Shown here: one piece after another, positions 1 to 7,375 of the stretch
Layout: every line of letters starts with the position of its first letter
Position numbering within the stretch: the stretch's first letter is position 1
Assembly (NCBI RefSeq): GCF_016805985.1
Contig: NZ_CP017661.1
Coordinates: 620,001 to 684,000 of the forward strand
DNA length: 64,000 nt
Origin: Microbacterium sp. JZ31
GTDB taxonomy: Bacteria > Actinomycetota > Actinomycetes > Actinomycetales > Microbacteriaceae
Reading direction: 5' to 3'
Translations under genes and position numbers: made by a program
Notes under the pieces: model-generated
The model's database searches: none
What the model was told of the DNA's origin: nothing
What the model saw: only the letters and a program-made list of their open reading frames with translations

Positions 1-106
1 CACGGGCGTGCTGCTCATCCTGTCCGTCGTCTCGGCGTCCGTGCTCGCCTGGGCACGCGGCCGGCGTTTCGCCGCGATCGGGCGTCGGCGCCTGCGACGC
101 ACCTAG
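1..106 (+). CDS. C-terminal end of a sugar ABC transporter permease (partial)
   Basis: Only the last 34 codons are present; the gene begins outside the window. They read as one hydrophobic stretch (GVLLILSVVSASVLAWA) followed by an arginine-rich tail ending in TAG at 104-106. This is how CUT2-type sugar permeases end: a last membrane helix and then a positive cytoplasmic tail. The next gene, 39 bp downstream on the same strand, is a rhamnose-type binding protein, so this is most likely the last permease of a rhamnose-type importer operon. The assignment rests mainly on that neighbour; the fragment itself is too short to place in a family. Confidence 0.6.
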   Translation, partial: TGVLLILSVVSASVLAWARGRRFAAIGRRRLRRT

Positions 107-145
107 TCCCTCACCACCCTGCAAGAACGAAGGAAGGCAACAACG

Positions 146-1197
146 ATGTTCACGTTCCGCAAGTCCCGCGCCCTGCTGGGCGCCGCGGCGCTCACGATCG
201 GCGTCGCGCTGGTCGCCACCGGATGCTCCGGCGGCGGCAACACCGGAGCCACCGAGGGCGGGGGAGGAGGCGGTGGCGAAGGCGAAGCCACCACCGTCAC
301 CTTCCTGCCCAAGAACCTCGGCAACCCGTACTTCGACACCTCCAGCCAGGGCGGCATGGCCGCCGTGGAGGAGTTCGGCGGCACGTTCGAGGAGGTCGGC
401 CCGACCGAGGCGAGCCCCACCTCGCAGGTGCAGTACATCCAGACCGCCGCGCAGCAGGGCGTCAACGCGCTCGTGGTGTCGGCGAACGACCCGAGCGCGC
501 TGTGCGACGCGCTCGAGGAGGCGCGTGCCGCCGGCACGAAGATCGTCACGTTCGACTCCGACACCGACCCGAGTGCCGCGACCTGTTCATCAACCAGGCC
601 ACCGCCGAGGGCATCGCCAAGACGCAGGTCGACCTGATCGCCGAGCAGATCGGCGGCGAGGGCGAGATCGCGATCCTGTCGGCGTCGGCCAACGCGACGA
701 ACCAGAACGCGTGGATCGAGCTGATGCAGACCGAGCTCGAGGAGAACCACCCCGACATCGAGCTCGTCGACACGGTGTACGGCGACGACGACGACCAGAA
801 GTCGTTCGACCAGACGGCGGCCCTGCTGCAGTCGCACCCCGACCTGAAGGGCATCATCTCGCCCACCACGGTCGGGATCGCGGCCGCGGCGCGCTACCTG
901 TCGACCTCGGAGTTCAAGGGCGAGGTCGCACTGACCGGCCTCGGCACGCCGAACCAGATGCGCGAGTACGTCGAGGACGGCACGGTCACGGCGTTCGCGC
1001 TGTGGAACCCGGAGGACCTCGGCTACCTCGCCGCGTTCGCCGCCCAGGCGCTCGTCGACGGCACGATCACGGGCGAGGCCGGTGACACGTTCGAGGCCGG
1101 CGACCTCGGCCAGTTCGAGGTCGGCGAGGACGGCGTCGTGCTGCTGGGCGACCCGTTCGTGTTCGACGCGGACAACATCGGCGACTTCGACTTCTGA
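146..1197 (+). pseudogene. rhaS: Rhamnose-type ABC substrate-binding lipoprotein, frameshifted
   Basis: Periplasmic-binding-protein fold that would capture a sugar, probably L-rhamnose, for a CUT2 ABC importer. The ATG at 146 follows a GAAGGAAGG ribosome site. The start encodes a lipoprotein signal with lipobox VATGC, then a Gly-rich linker. Reading frame one runs to about position 575 (ending KIVTFDSDTDPS). The family sequence then continues in another frame (RDLFINQATAEGIAKTQ) to the stop at 1195-1197. Restoring one base near 572-574 would give DPSCRDLFINQ, so a single-base deletion explains the break. Together the halves cover the usual length of about 350 residues with no other damage. 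Either the gene is freshly inactivated or the base is a sequencing error. It follows a permease tail and is closed by a strong terminator, so it ends the operon. Confidence 0.8.
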
Positions 1198-1206
1198 TCG
1201 AACGCC

Positions 1207-1240
1207 AGGAGCCCGGCCCCGTTCGGGGGCCGGGCTCCTT
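1207..1240 (+). terminator. Rho-independent-type terminator after rhaS
   Basis: A perfect 14-bp stem (1207-1220 with 1226-1239) closes a five-base loop, 9 bp after the rhaS stop. The following T-tract is short (CTTCG), as is usual in high-GC actinobacteria. Confidence 0.75.
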
Positions 1241-1247
1241 CGCGTGT

Positions 1248-1315
1248 GCGAGACCTCATCCCCGGCACGGGACATCACCGTGCGGCGATGCCCCGGCGGG
1301 CGGCTGAGGTCTCGC
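1248..1315. repeat. Nested palindromic intergenic repeat, copy 1
   Basis: Outer arms GCGAGACCTCA (1248-1258) and TGAGGTCTCGC (1305-1315) are perfect inverted copies. Inside them lies a second inverted pair, GCACGG (1265-1270) and CCGTGC (1278-1283), around the core GACATCACCGTGCGG. The same architecture recurs at 1644-1711 on the other side of the small gene at 1368. It resembles REP- or BIME-like or non-autonomous miniature elements. No coding capacity is seen. Confidence 0.6.
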
Positions 1316-1367
1316 GGATGCCGGATCGCGCTAGCCTGCGGACAGGTTCACAACGGGAGGGGGCGCC

Positions 1368-1634
1368 GTGCTCGCACTGTCTTCGGTCGACCCGGAGGAC
1401 ATCATCGGACCGCTCGCGGGCTTCAGCGTGCTGGCGGTCCTCGTCGGCATCGTGATGTACCTCGGGATGCTCGCGCTGATGCTCTGGCTGTTCTACCTGG
1501 TCATCCGCACGGCCGTGAAGAACGGCATCCTCAAGGCCGACGAGGAGCGCGCGGCCCGCGGCTTCGCCGCGGGTCCTCTCGCTTCGCACATCCCGCCGGA
1601 CGGCCGCGCCGGCTACGGCCCGCCCGTCCCGTAG
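1368..1634 (+). CDS. Small single-pass membrane protein of unknown function
   Basis: An 88-residue product starting at GTG 1368, chosen because GGGAGGGGG lies just upstream. Residues about 14-48 form one long hydrophobic segment (LAGFSVLAVLVGIVMYLGML onward). It is followed by a basic/acidic stretch (RTAVKNGILKADEERAARG) and a Pro/Gly-rich tail. The topology suggests a membrane-anchored protein with a short cytoplasmic tail. I do not recognise a family. The gene stands alone and is bracketed on both sides by copies of the nested palindromic repeat. A TAGCCT hexamer 31 bp before the start could be its -10 box. Confidence 0.55.
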   Translation: MLALSSVDPEDIIGPLAGFSVLAVLVGIVMYLGMLALMLWLFYLVIRTAVKNGILKADEERAARGFAAGPLASHIPPDGRAGYGPPVP

Positions 1635-1643
1635 GGATCCCGC

Positions 1644-1711
1644 GCGAGACCTCACGCGCACGACGAGACATCGCCGTGCGGTGAGGTCTCGTACCGCGGA
1701 TGAGGTCTCGC
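1644..1711. repeat. Nested palindromic intergenic repeat, copy 2 with an extra arm
   Basis: Arm GCGAGACCTCA (1644-1654) pairs with TGAGGTCTCG (1682-1691). Inside is the inverted pair GCACG (1658-1662)/CGTGC (1675-1679) around GACATCGCCGTGCGG, nearly identical to the core of copy 1. A further arm, TGAGGTCTCGC, follows at 1701-1711, so the element looks partly duplicated. It sits 12 bp before the 3' end of the helicase gene. Confidence 0.6.
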
Positions 1712-1722
1712 GGCGGGGAGGA

Positions 1723-3273
1723 TCAGCGCGCGGTGCCGGGCGCGCTGGCGCGGCGCGGGCCGCGCCGGCGCTGCGGCGCGGGGGCTCCGGAGGAGCCGCC
1801 GTGCGCCGGACGCTGCGGCGCCTGGCCGGTCGACGTGCTGTACATCGGCGTGGCGCCGGCCGCGCGGGGCTGACTGGAGCGCTGTCCGCCCTGGCCGCCC
1901 TGGCCGCGGCGCTGACCGCCGCCTCCCTGGCGCTGACCCTGGGCCTGGCGCTGCTCGCCGCCGCCCGAACCGCCGTTGCCGCCGCGGGCCGCGCGCTTGC
2001 GGCGCGCGTTGGCGCCCTGCGACTGGCCGCCGCCCGTCGAGCCCTCGGCCGGGGCGTTGCCCGCGCCGGGGCCGCCCGGACGCGGCGCGACCCGCTCGGC
2101 GACCTCGCCCACCAGCGCCACGACCTGCGTGCTCGCCGGCGTGACCGACTGCGGCCTGGCCTGGATCGCGGCGCGGCGCAGCAGGATCTCGGTGTCCTTG
2201 CGCTGCGACGGCAGCATGAGCGTCACCACGTCGCCGGCCGCGCCCGCGCGCGCCGTGCGGCCCGAGCGGTGCAGGTACGCCTTGTGCTCGGCGGGCGGGT
2301 CGACGTGGACCACGAGGTCGATGCCGTCCACGTGCACGCCGCGCGCCGCGACGTCCGTCGCCACGAGCACCTTCACGGCGCCCGACGCGAAGTCGGCGAG
2401 GTTGCGGTCCCGCGCGTTCTGCGACAGGTTGCCGTGCAGGTCCACGGCGGGGATGCCGCCGCTCGTCAGCTGCCGGGCGAGCTTCTTCGCCTGGTGCTTG
2501 GTGCGGGTGAACAGGATGCGCCGGGCGGTGCCCGACGCGAGCGTCTTGACGAGCTCGGTCTTGGCCTCGGGCGACGCGGCCTCGAACACGTGGTGCGTCA
2601 TGTCTGCCACGGGCGACTCGGCCGAGTCGATCGCGATGTTCTCGGGGTTCGGCAGGAAGCGCTTGACGAGCTTGTCCACGCCGTTGTCGAGCGTCGCCGA
2701 GAAGAACAGGCGCTGGCCGTCGGCCGGAGTCTTCGACAGGATGCGCGTGACGCCGGGCAGGAAGCCCAGGTCGGCCATGTGGTCGGCCTCGTCGAGCACG
2801 GTGACGGCGACGCGGTCGAGACGCACGACGCCCTGACCCATGAGGTCCTCGAGGCGGCCGGGGCATGCCACGACGATGTCGACGCCGCGCGCGAACGCGG
2901 CCTCCTGCGGCTTCTGCGAGACGCCGCCGAACACGGTCGTGACGCTCAGGCCCGCGGCCTTGGCGAGCGGCTCGACCGTGCGGGTGATCTGGGTGGCGAG
3001 CTCGCGCGTGGGGGCGAGCACGAGGGCGACGGGCGAGCCGGCGCGGCCGGAGAGGCGCGCGGCGGCGAGCCGCGCGACGAGCGGGATCGCGAACGCGAGC
3101 GTCTTGCCCGAGCCGGTCTTGCCGCGGCCGAGCACGTCGCGTCCCGCGAGGGTCGACGGCAGCGTCTCGCGCTGGATGGGGAAGGGGGTCGGGCGCTCCA
3201 TCGCGACGAGCGCGTCGACGAGCACGGAGGGCACGCCGAGGTCGGCGAAGGTGGGCTGCTCAGCAGCGGTCAT
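1723..3273 (-). CDS. DEAD-box ATP-dependent RNA helicase
   Basis: A 516-residue superfamily-2 RNA helicase, probably acting in ribosome assembly, RNA decay or cold adaptation. The motifs appear in order: Q-motif region at residues 8-37 (phenylalanine upstream, Gln near 34), motif I GRGKTGSGKT at 49-58, Ia APTRELA at 88-94, II DEAD at 161-164, III SAT at 192-194, and VI HRSGRTAR at 335-342. After about residue 390 there is a Gly/Gln/Arg-rich low-complexity tail, typical of actinobacterial RhlE/DeaD-like proteins and likely to bind RNA. The ATG at 3273 was chosen because the Q-motif follows directly. Longer upstream reading has no family similarity. A TAAGGT box about 200 bp upstream suggests a long 5' leader, as often seen for cold-regulated helicases. 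Confidence 0.92.
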   Translation of the reverse strand: MTAAEQPTFADLGVPSVLVDALVAMERPTPFPIQRETLPSTLAGRDVLGRGKTGSGKTLAFAIPLVARLAAARLSGRAGSPVALVLAPTRELATQITRTVEPLAKAAGLSVTTVFGGVSQKPQEAAFARGVDIVVACPGRLEDLMGQGVVRLDRVAVTVLDEADHMADLGFLPGVTRILSKTPADGQRLFFSATLDNGVDKLVKRFLPNPENIAIDSAESPVADMTHHVFEAASPEAKTELVKTLASGTARRILFTRTKHQAKKLARQLTSGGIPAVDLHGNLSQNARDRNLADFASGAVKVLVATDVAARGVHVDGIDLVVHVDPPAEHKAYLHRSGRTARAGAAGDVVTLMLPSQRKDTEILLRRAAIQARPQSVTPASTQVVALVGEVAERVAPRPGGPGAGNAPAEGSTGGGQSQGANARRKRAARGGNGGSGGGEQRQAQGQRQGGGGQRRGQGGQGGQRSSQPRAAGATPMYSTSTGQAPQRPAHGGSSGAPAPQRRRGPRRASAPGTAR

Positions 3274-3479
3274 GTGATTCTTTCGGGTGTTCCGGCCGCA
3301 AGCGCGCGGGGGCGCGGGCGCATCGGGGCGCGGGCCGGGTGGTGGGCGAACTCGGCGGATGCCGGATCCGTTCGCCGCGGCAGGATGGCGGGTCGTCAGC
3401 CGGATGATCCGGCGAGCCCTGGTCTCGGGGAGACCGGTCGAGACACGACGATGCGCCCGAGACTCGGACGCAACTCCCG

Positions 3480-3485
3480 ACCTTA
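3480..3485 (-). promoter_or_regulatory. Possible -10 box for the helicase gene
   Basis: TAAGGT on the minus strand, about 207 bp before the helicase start, would give a leader near 200 nt. No clear -35 is visible. The stretch from here to the helicase start holds no gene that I can support. Confidence 0.3.
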
Positions 3486-3490
3486 GCACC

Positions 3491-3575
3491 CCGGAGCGGC
3501 GGCGAGCTGACCGCGCCGGCCGGAAGCGGCGGCGATCCGACCGCGCCGGAGGGGAGCGGCGGGGATCCGACGGCG
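3491..3575. repeat. Three imperfect tandem repeats of about 30 bp
   Basis: Units at 3491-3515, 3516-3545 and 3546-3575 each begin CCGG, contain AGCGGCGGCGA or AGCGGCGGGGA, and end GA(C/G)CGCG or GACGGCG. They lie directly after the stop of the AraC-type gene at 3581. This may be slippage-derived spacer. Confidence 0.5.
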
Positions 3576-3580
3576 GCGGA

Positions 3581-4507
3581 TCAGCGGACCTGGGCCCGCC
3601 ACTCGCGGGGCGTGCACCCGTACGCGCGCCGGAACGCGCGGGTAAAGGTGGTCGGATCGTCGAAGCCCGACGCGTAGCAGATCTGCTCGACCGTGCGGCG
3701 CTCGGCCGTGTCGGAGAGGAGGCGAGCCGCGATCTGCAGGCGCTGCGTGCGCAGGTACGACGCCGGCGACTGGCCGGACAGCTCGAACGCCTGGTACAGG
3801 CGGCGCCGGGAGACGAGGTGCCTGCGGGCCACCTGATCCATGTCGAGCCCCGCGTCGTGCGCGTGCGCGCTCAGGTGCTCCTGCACGGCATGCCGGAGCC
3901 CACCCGACGTGCGCGGCACGGCCGCGCCCTCCCCGAGTGAGGCGCGGATCATCGTGCGCGCCAGGTCGCGCGTGACGTGCGCCGCCTCGGGCGACGGACC
4001 GGGGGAGAGCGTCTCGATGAACGAGAACAGGTTGCCCGCGGCCACGGCCCGGCGCCCGCCCGGCACCGCGAGCCGCGCGAGCGCCGCCTCCAGCATGCGC
4101 GGGGGCACGTCCAGCGACGCGCGGGACAGCTGCAGGATGAGATGGCGCTGGTCGGGCCAGGAGTAGTCGAGGCGATAGGGGCGGTTGGTGGCGTAGAGCA
4201 CGACCGAGCCCGGCACGATCGCGGCGGCGCGGCCGTCCTGCGCCACCGTGCCGCGCGAGGACAGCTGCAGCGAGATGTGGATGTCGTCGGTCTCGGCCCG
4301 GCGCGCCAGCCGGCCGCTGTGCTCGGCGATCAGCCCGCACTCCGTCACGCGCGAGACCGAGAGGCGGTCGTCGACGATCGCGTGCTCCATGCGGGCCCGG
4401 AACGTCTTCTCGAAGCCGTCGCAGCGCAGGGGCACGAAGAAGCCGCTGACGACGGCCTCCCAGTCGTCGGCGCTCTCAGCCTCGAGAACTTCCACGTTCG
4501 CCTCCAC
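3581..4507 (-). CDS. AraC-family transcriptional regulator
   Basis: A regulator of about 308 residues. The first two thirds look like the AraC_binding_2-type cupin-like sensing domain (IHISLQLSSRGTVAQDG, then VLYATNRPYRLDY). The last 100 residues form two helix-turn-helix units (MDQVARRHLVSRRRLYQAF and VEQICYASGFDDPTTFTRAF) ending in the family's C-terminal PREWRAQ. It is divergent from the aldehyde dehydrogenase at 4648 and probably controls it and the importer behind it. The start is uncertain: GTG at 4507 or 4495, or a TTG at 4546, are all in frame, and none has a good ribosome site. The shared 140-bp intergenic region carries inverted repeats suited to a regulator. Confidence 0.85.
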   Translation of the reverse strand: MEANVEVLEAESADDWEAVVSGFFVPLRCDGFEKTFRARMEHAIVDDRLSVSRVTECGLIAEHSGRLARRAETDDIHISLQLSSRGTVAQDGRAAAIVPGSVVLYATNRPYRLDYSWPDQRHLILQLSRASLDVPPRMLEAALARLAVPGGRRAVAAGNLFSFIETLSPGPSPEAAHVTRDLARTMIRASLGEGAAVPRTSGGLRHAVQEHLSAHAHDAGLDMDQVARRHLVSRRRLYQAFELSGQSPASYLRTQRLQIAARLLSDTAERRTVEQICYASGFDDPTTFTRAFRRAYGCTPREWRAQVR

Positions 4508-4542
4508 GGTGCGTGGAGCGTAACCGGCGCGCGGAGCGCCGG
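4502..4542. promoter_or_regulatory. Inverted repeats between the AraC gene and aldehyde dehydrogenase
   Basis: Two perfect inverted repeats lie next to each other: CTCCAC (4502-4507)/GTGGAG (4513-4518), and CCGGCGC (4524-4530)/GCGCCGG (4536-4542). They are candidate operator sites in the divergent promoter region. The first overlaps the GTG proposed as the AraC start, so that start may be too far upstream. Confidence 0.4.
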
Positions 4543-4647
4543 TCAAACGAACGGCGCGCGGTCATGCACAAAACGCCGGATCGTCACCGCGCGCAGGCCC
4601 ATACGTTTCTCAGGACCGTCGAGGACGACGGGGGAACAGGAGTGACG

Positions 4648-6102
4648 ATGACGTTCTTCGCGCAGCAGCTCTGGGAGGGCCGCGGCTACATCGCCGGCTG
4701 GACCGAGCTCGCCGGCACCACGACCGTGACATCGCCGTCGACCGGCGCGCCGCTCGCGTCGATCGGCTTCGGCGGCGCCGCGGACCTCGACGACGCGGTC
4801 GCCCGGGCGGCGGCCGCGCAGCGCGACTGGGCCGCCCGGCCCGCCGACGAGCGCGCTGCCGTGATGCGCCGCGCCGCGGCGATCCTCGACGCGAACACCG
4901 ACGTGCTCGCGCGCTGGCTCGTCGACGAGGCCGGATCCGGTCAGGGCAAGGCCGCGTTCGAAGCGGGACTCGTCGTCGGCGAGCTGCACCACGCGGCCGC
5001 CACGGCGCAGATGCCGTACGGGCAGCTGCTGCAGTCTGTCCACCCGCGCCTGAGCCTCGCGCGCAAGCGCCCCGTCGGCGTCGTGGGCGTGATCTCGCCG
5101 TTCAACTTCCCCGCGATCCTCGGCTCGCGCTCGATCTTCCCGGCGCTCGCGCTCGGCAATGCGGTGGTGCTCAAGCCCGACCCGCGCACGAGCATCGCGG
5201 GGGGCCTGTTCTTCGCGGCGGTCCTCGAGGAGGCGGGGCTGCCGGAGGGGCTGTTCGCGGTCGTGCCGGGCGGGGCGGACGTCGGATCGGCGCTCGTCGA
5301 GCACCCCGATGTGCCCGTCATCTCGTTCACGGGCTCGACCGCGGCGGGGCGGATCATCGGCGAGCGCGCGGGCCGCCTGCTCAAGCGCGCGCACCTCGAG
5401 CTGGGCGGCAACAACGCCATGATCGTGCTGCCGGACGTCGACGTCGCCGCGGCGGCATCGGCCGGGGCGTGGGGATCCTTCCTGCATCAGGGGCAGATCT
5501 GCATGACGACCGGCCGGCACATCGTGCACGCCGACATCTACGACGAGTACGTGGGGCTCCTGGCTGAGAAGGCGCGTCAGCTGCCCGTCGGCGACCCGTC
5601 GACGGGCACCCCGCTCGGTCCGATCATCGACGAGCGCCAGCGCGATCACGTGCACGACATCGTCCGGACGTCCGTGGACGCCGGCGCCCGGCTGCTCGCG
5701 GGCGGCGAGTACACCGACCTCTTCTACCAGCCCACCGTGCTGGGAGAGGTGCGGCCCGAGCACCGCGCGTTCACGGACGAGATCTTCGGTCCCGTGGCGC
5801 CCGTCCTGCGCTTCGAGGACATCGACGACGCCGTGGATCTCGTCAACGCGAGCGAGTACGGGCTGTCGGTCGCGATCCTGGCGGGCGACGCCTTCCGCGC
5901 CTTCGAGCTCGGCGACCGCATCCCCAGCGGCATCCTCCACATCAACGACCAGACGGTCGACGACGAGCCGCAGGCGCCGTTCGGCGGCACGGGATTCTCC
6001 GGGACCGGCGCACGCTTCGGCGGGCACGAGGCGAACATCGACGCCTTCACCGAGACCCAGTGGGTCACGGTGCAGTCGCAGATCCAGCGCTACCCCTTCT
6101 GA
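4648..6102 (+). CDS. NAD(P)-dependent aldehyde dehydrogenase, benzaldehyde/vanillin type
   Basis: A 484-residue ALDH that would oxidise an aldehyde to its acid. Family landmarks: PFNFP with the oxyanion Asn at 153, cofactor Lys in VLKPDPR near 176, FTGST at 227-231, general base Glu 251 in LELGGNN, and nucleophile Cys 285 in QGQICMTTGR. The QICMTTGR style and overall pattern fit the benzaldehyde/vanillin dehydrogenase group better than GabD. The ATG at 4648 is preceded by AGGAG with 5-nt spacing; upstream in-frame codons lack such a site. An AraC regulator is divergent. Downstream, 59 bp separate it from an ABC binding-protein gene on the same strand, with no terminator seen, so enzyme and importer are probably cotranscribed. 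Confidence 0.9.
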   Translation: MTFFAQQLWEGRGYIAGWTELAGTTTVTSPSTGAPLASIGFGGAADLDDAVARAAAAQRDWAARPADERAAVMRRAAAILDANTDVLARWLVDEAGSGQGKAAFEAGLVVGELHHAAATAQMPYGQLLQSVHPRLSLARKRPVGVVGVISPFNFPAILGSRSIFPALALGNAVVLKPDPRTSIAGGLFFAAVLEEAGLPEGLFAVVPGGADVGSALVEHPDVPVISFTGSTAAGRIIGERAGRLLKRAHLELGGNNAMIVLPDVDVAAAASAGAWGSFLHQGQICMTTGRHIVHADIYDEYVGLLAEKARQLPVGDPSTGTPLGPIIDERQRDHVHDIVRTSVDAGARLLAGGEYTDLFYQPTVLGEVRPEHRAFTDEIFGPVAPVLRFEDIDDAVDLVNASEYGLSVAILAGDAFRAFELGDRIPSGILHINDQTVDDEPQAPFGGTGFSGTGARFGGHEANIDAFTETQWVTVQSQIQRYPF

Positions 6103-6119
6103 CCCCCAGCTCACCCCGA

Positions 6120-6134
6120 CCGGATTCGATCCGG
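6120..6134. promoter_or_regulatory. Perfect 15-bp palindrome before the ABC binding-protein gene
   Basis: CCGGAT-TCG-ATCCGG lies in the 59-bp gap after the aldehyde dehydrogenase. It could be an operator for an internal promoter or a small RNA hairpin. No T-tract follows, so a terminator is unlikely. Confidence 0.4.
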
Positions 6135-6161
6135 ACAACCCGACGGAAAGGACGTGCGACG

Positions 6162-7307
6162 ATGCGCGGACGACGAATGCGAGGGCTGCACGCCGCGGCT
6201 CTCATCGCCACGGGGGCCCTCGCCCTCACAGCCTGCTCCAACTCGGCGGACACCGCCGAGCCCACCTCCGACGGCGGCGGCAGCGGCGGCGCCGATGTCG
6301 CGGCCGCGGAGGAGTTCCTCACTCCGTGGACAGGCGAAGGCGAGAAGAACCTGCTGATCGACGAGCCGCTGGAGGCGCCGGTCGAGAAGGGCACGCACAT
6401 CGTGTACCTCGACGTCGGCACGCCCGTCAGCGCCGTGATGTGGCAGAACCTGCAGGCTCCCGCGGAGCTGCTGGGACTCGAGCTCGAGCGCGTCGAGGTG
6501 GGACGGGACGCCCAGAGCATCAACTCGGCGATGAACACGGTCGTGGAGCTGGCGCCCGACGGCGTTATCAACATCACGCTCGACCCCATCTTCTTCGAGC
6601 CGCAGATCGAGCAGCTGAACGAGCTCGGCATCCCGATCGCGAGCGGCTCGGTCATGAACACCGTGGAGCACGGCCTGCCCGAGGCCTTCAACGGCCCCGA
6701 GTGGATGAAGGCCAACGGCGGCGTCCTCGCGGCCGCGGCCGTCGCCCGGTCGGGCGGCGCGGCGGAGTACGTCTTCTACAACGTCCCGGAGTTCCCGTTC
6801 TCCGCGCTCGAGCTCGAGGGTGCGCAGGAAAAGCTCGCCGAGCTGTGCCCCGACTGCACGCTGCGCGTCGTGGACATCCCGATCGCCGAGCTCGGTTCGA
6901 CGGCCGCCGACCGCGTCGTCAGCGACCTGCAGGCGAACCCCGACACGGAGTACTTCATCGCCGCGGTCGACGAGGTCCAGATCGGCCTGCCGCAGAAGCT
7001 GAGCCTCGCGGGCCTCGACACCAAGGGCATCGCGATGTGGACCGCGCCGCCGAACTACGAGCAGATCGTCGCGGGCCAGCAGGACGCCACCCTGTCCGTC
7101 GACCTCAACCTCATGATGTGGACCGTTCTCGATCAGCTGCTGCGAGAGATGGCGGGCCAGGACTACGAGTGGCCCGACGTCGAGACCCGCGCCGCGACGC
7201 TGACCCGCGTCACGGACCAGGCGAACGCGCCGGAGGACCCGGTGACCGGCTACGTCGCGATCGAGGACTACCAGGACCGCTTCGCCGCGAACTGGCTCGC
7301 CGAGTAG
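6162..7307 (+). CDS. Sugar-type ABC transporter substrate-binding lipoprotein
   Basis: A 381-residue exported binding protein. The ATG at 6162 follows GGAAAGGA. The start shows a basic n-region, a hydrophobic core (AALIATGALALTA) and lipobox LTAC, then a Gly/Asp/Ser-rich linker. The mature part has the type-I periplasmic-binding pattern (HIVYLDVGTPVSAVMWQNL, later DGVINITLDPIFFEPQIEQL). A CPDC pair near residue 228 could form a disulfide. The ligand cannot be read from the sequence. Position between an aldehyde dehydrogenase and a CUT2-like ATPase/permease suggests uptake of a compound whose metabolism passes through an aldehyde. Confidence 0.85.
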   Translation: MRGRRMRGLHAAALIATGALALTACSNSADTAEPTSDGGGSGGADVAAAEEFLTPWTGEGEKNLLIDEPLEAPVEKGTHIVYLDVGTPVSAVMWQNLQAPAELLGLELERVEVGRDAQSINSAMNTVVELAPDGVINITLDPIFFEPQIEQLNELGIPIASGSVMNTVEHGLPEAFNGPEWMKANGGVLAAAAVARSGGAAEYVFYNVPEFPFSALELEGAQEKLAELCPDCTLRVVDIPIAELGSTAADRVVSDLQANPDTEYFIAAVDEVQIGLPQKLSLAGLDTKGIAMWTAPPNYEQIVAGQQDATLSVDLNLMMWTVLDQLLREMAGQDYEWPDVETRAATLTRVTDQANAPEDPVTGYVAIEDYQDRFAANWLAE

Positions 7308-7321
7308 CGAGTCGCGTGATC

Positions 7322-7357
7322 GACCGGGAGGGCCCGACCCTGCGGGCCCTCCCGGTC
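7322..7357 (+). promoter_or_regulatory. Intercistronic 14-bp hairpin between binding protein and ATPase genes
   Basis: A perfect stem (7322-7335 with 7344-7357) with an 8-nt loop and no T-run. In ABC operons such hairpins commonly protect the upstream message, so that binding protein exceeds ATPase and permease. Partial termination is the alternative. Confidence 0.55.
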
Positions 7358-7375
7358 CCGAACCAAGGAGAACCC

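Noticed and set aside
1681..3486. Plus-strand frame of about 600 codons antisense to the DEAD-box helicase
   Set aside because: No motif or ribosome site, and the helicase motifs on the other strand are complete.
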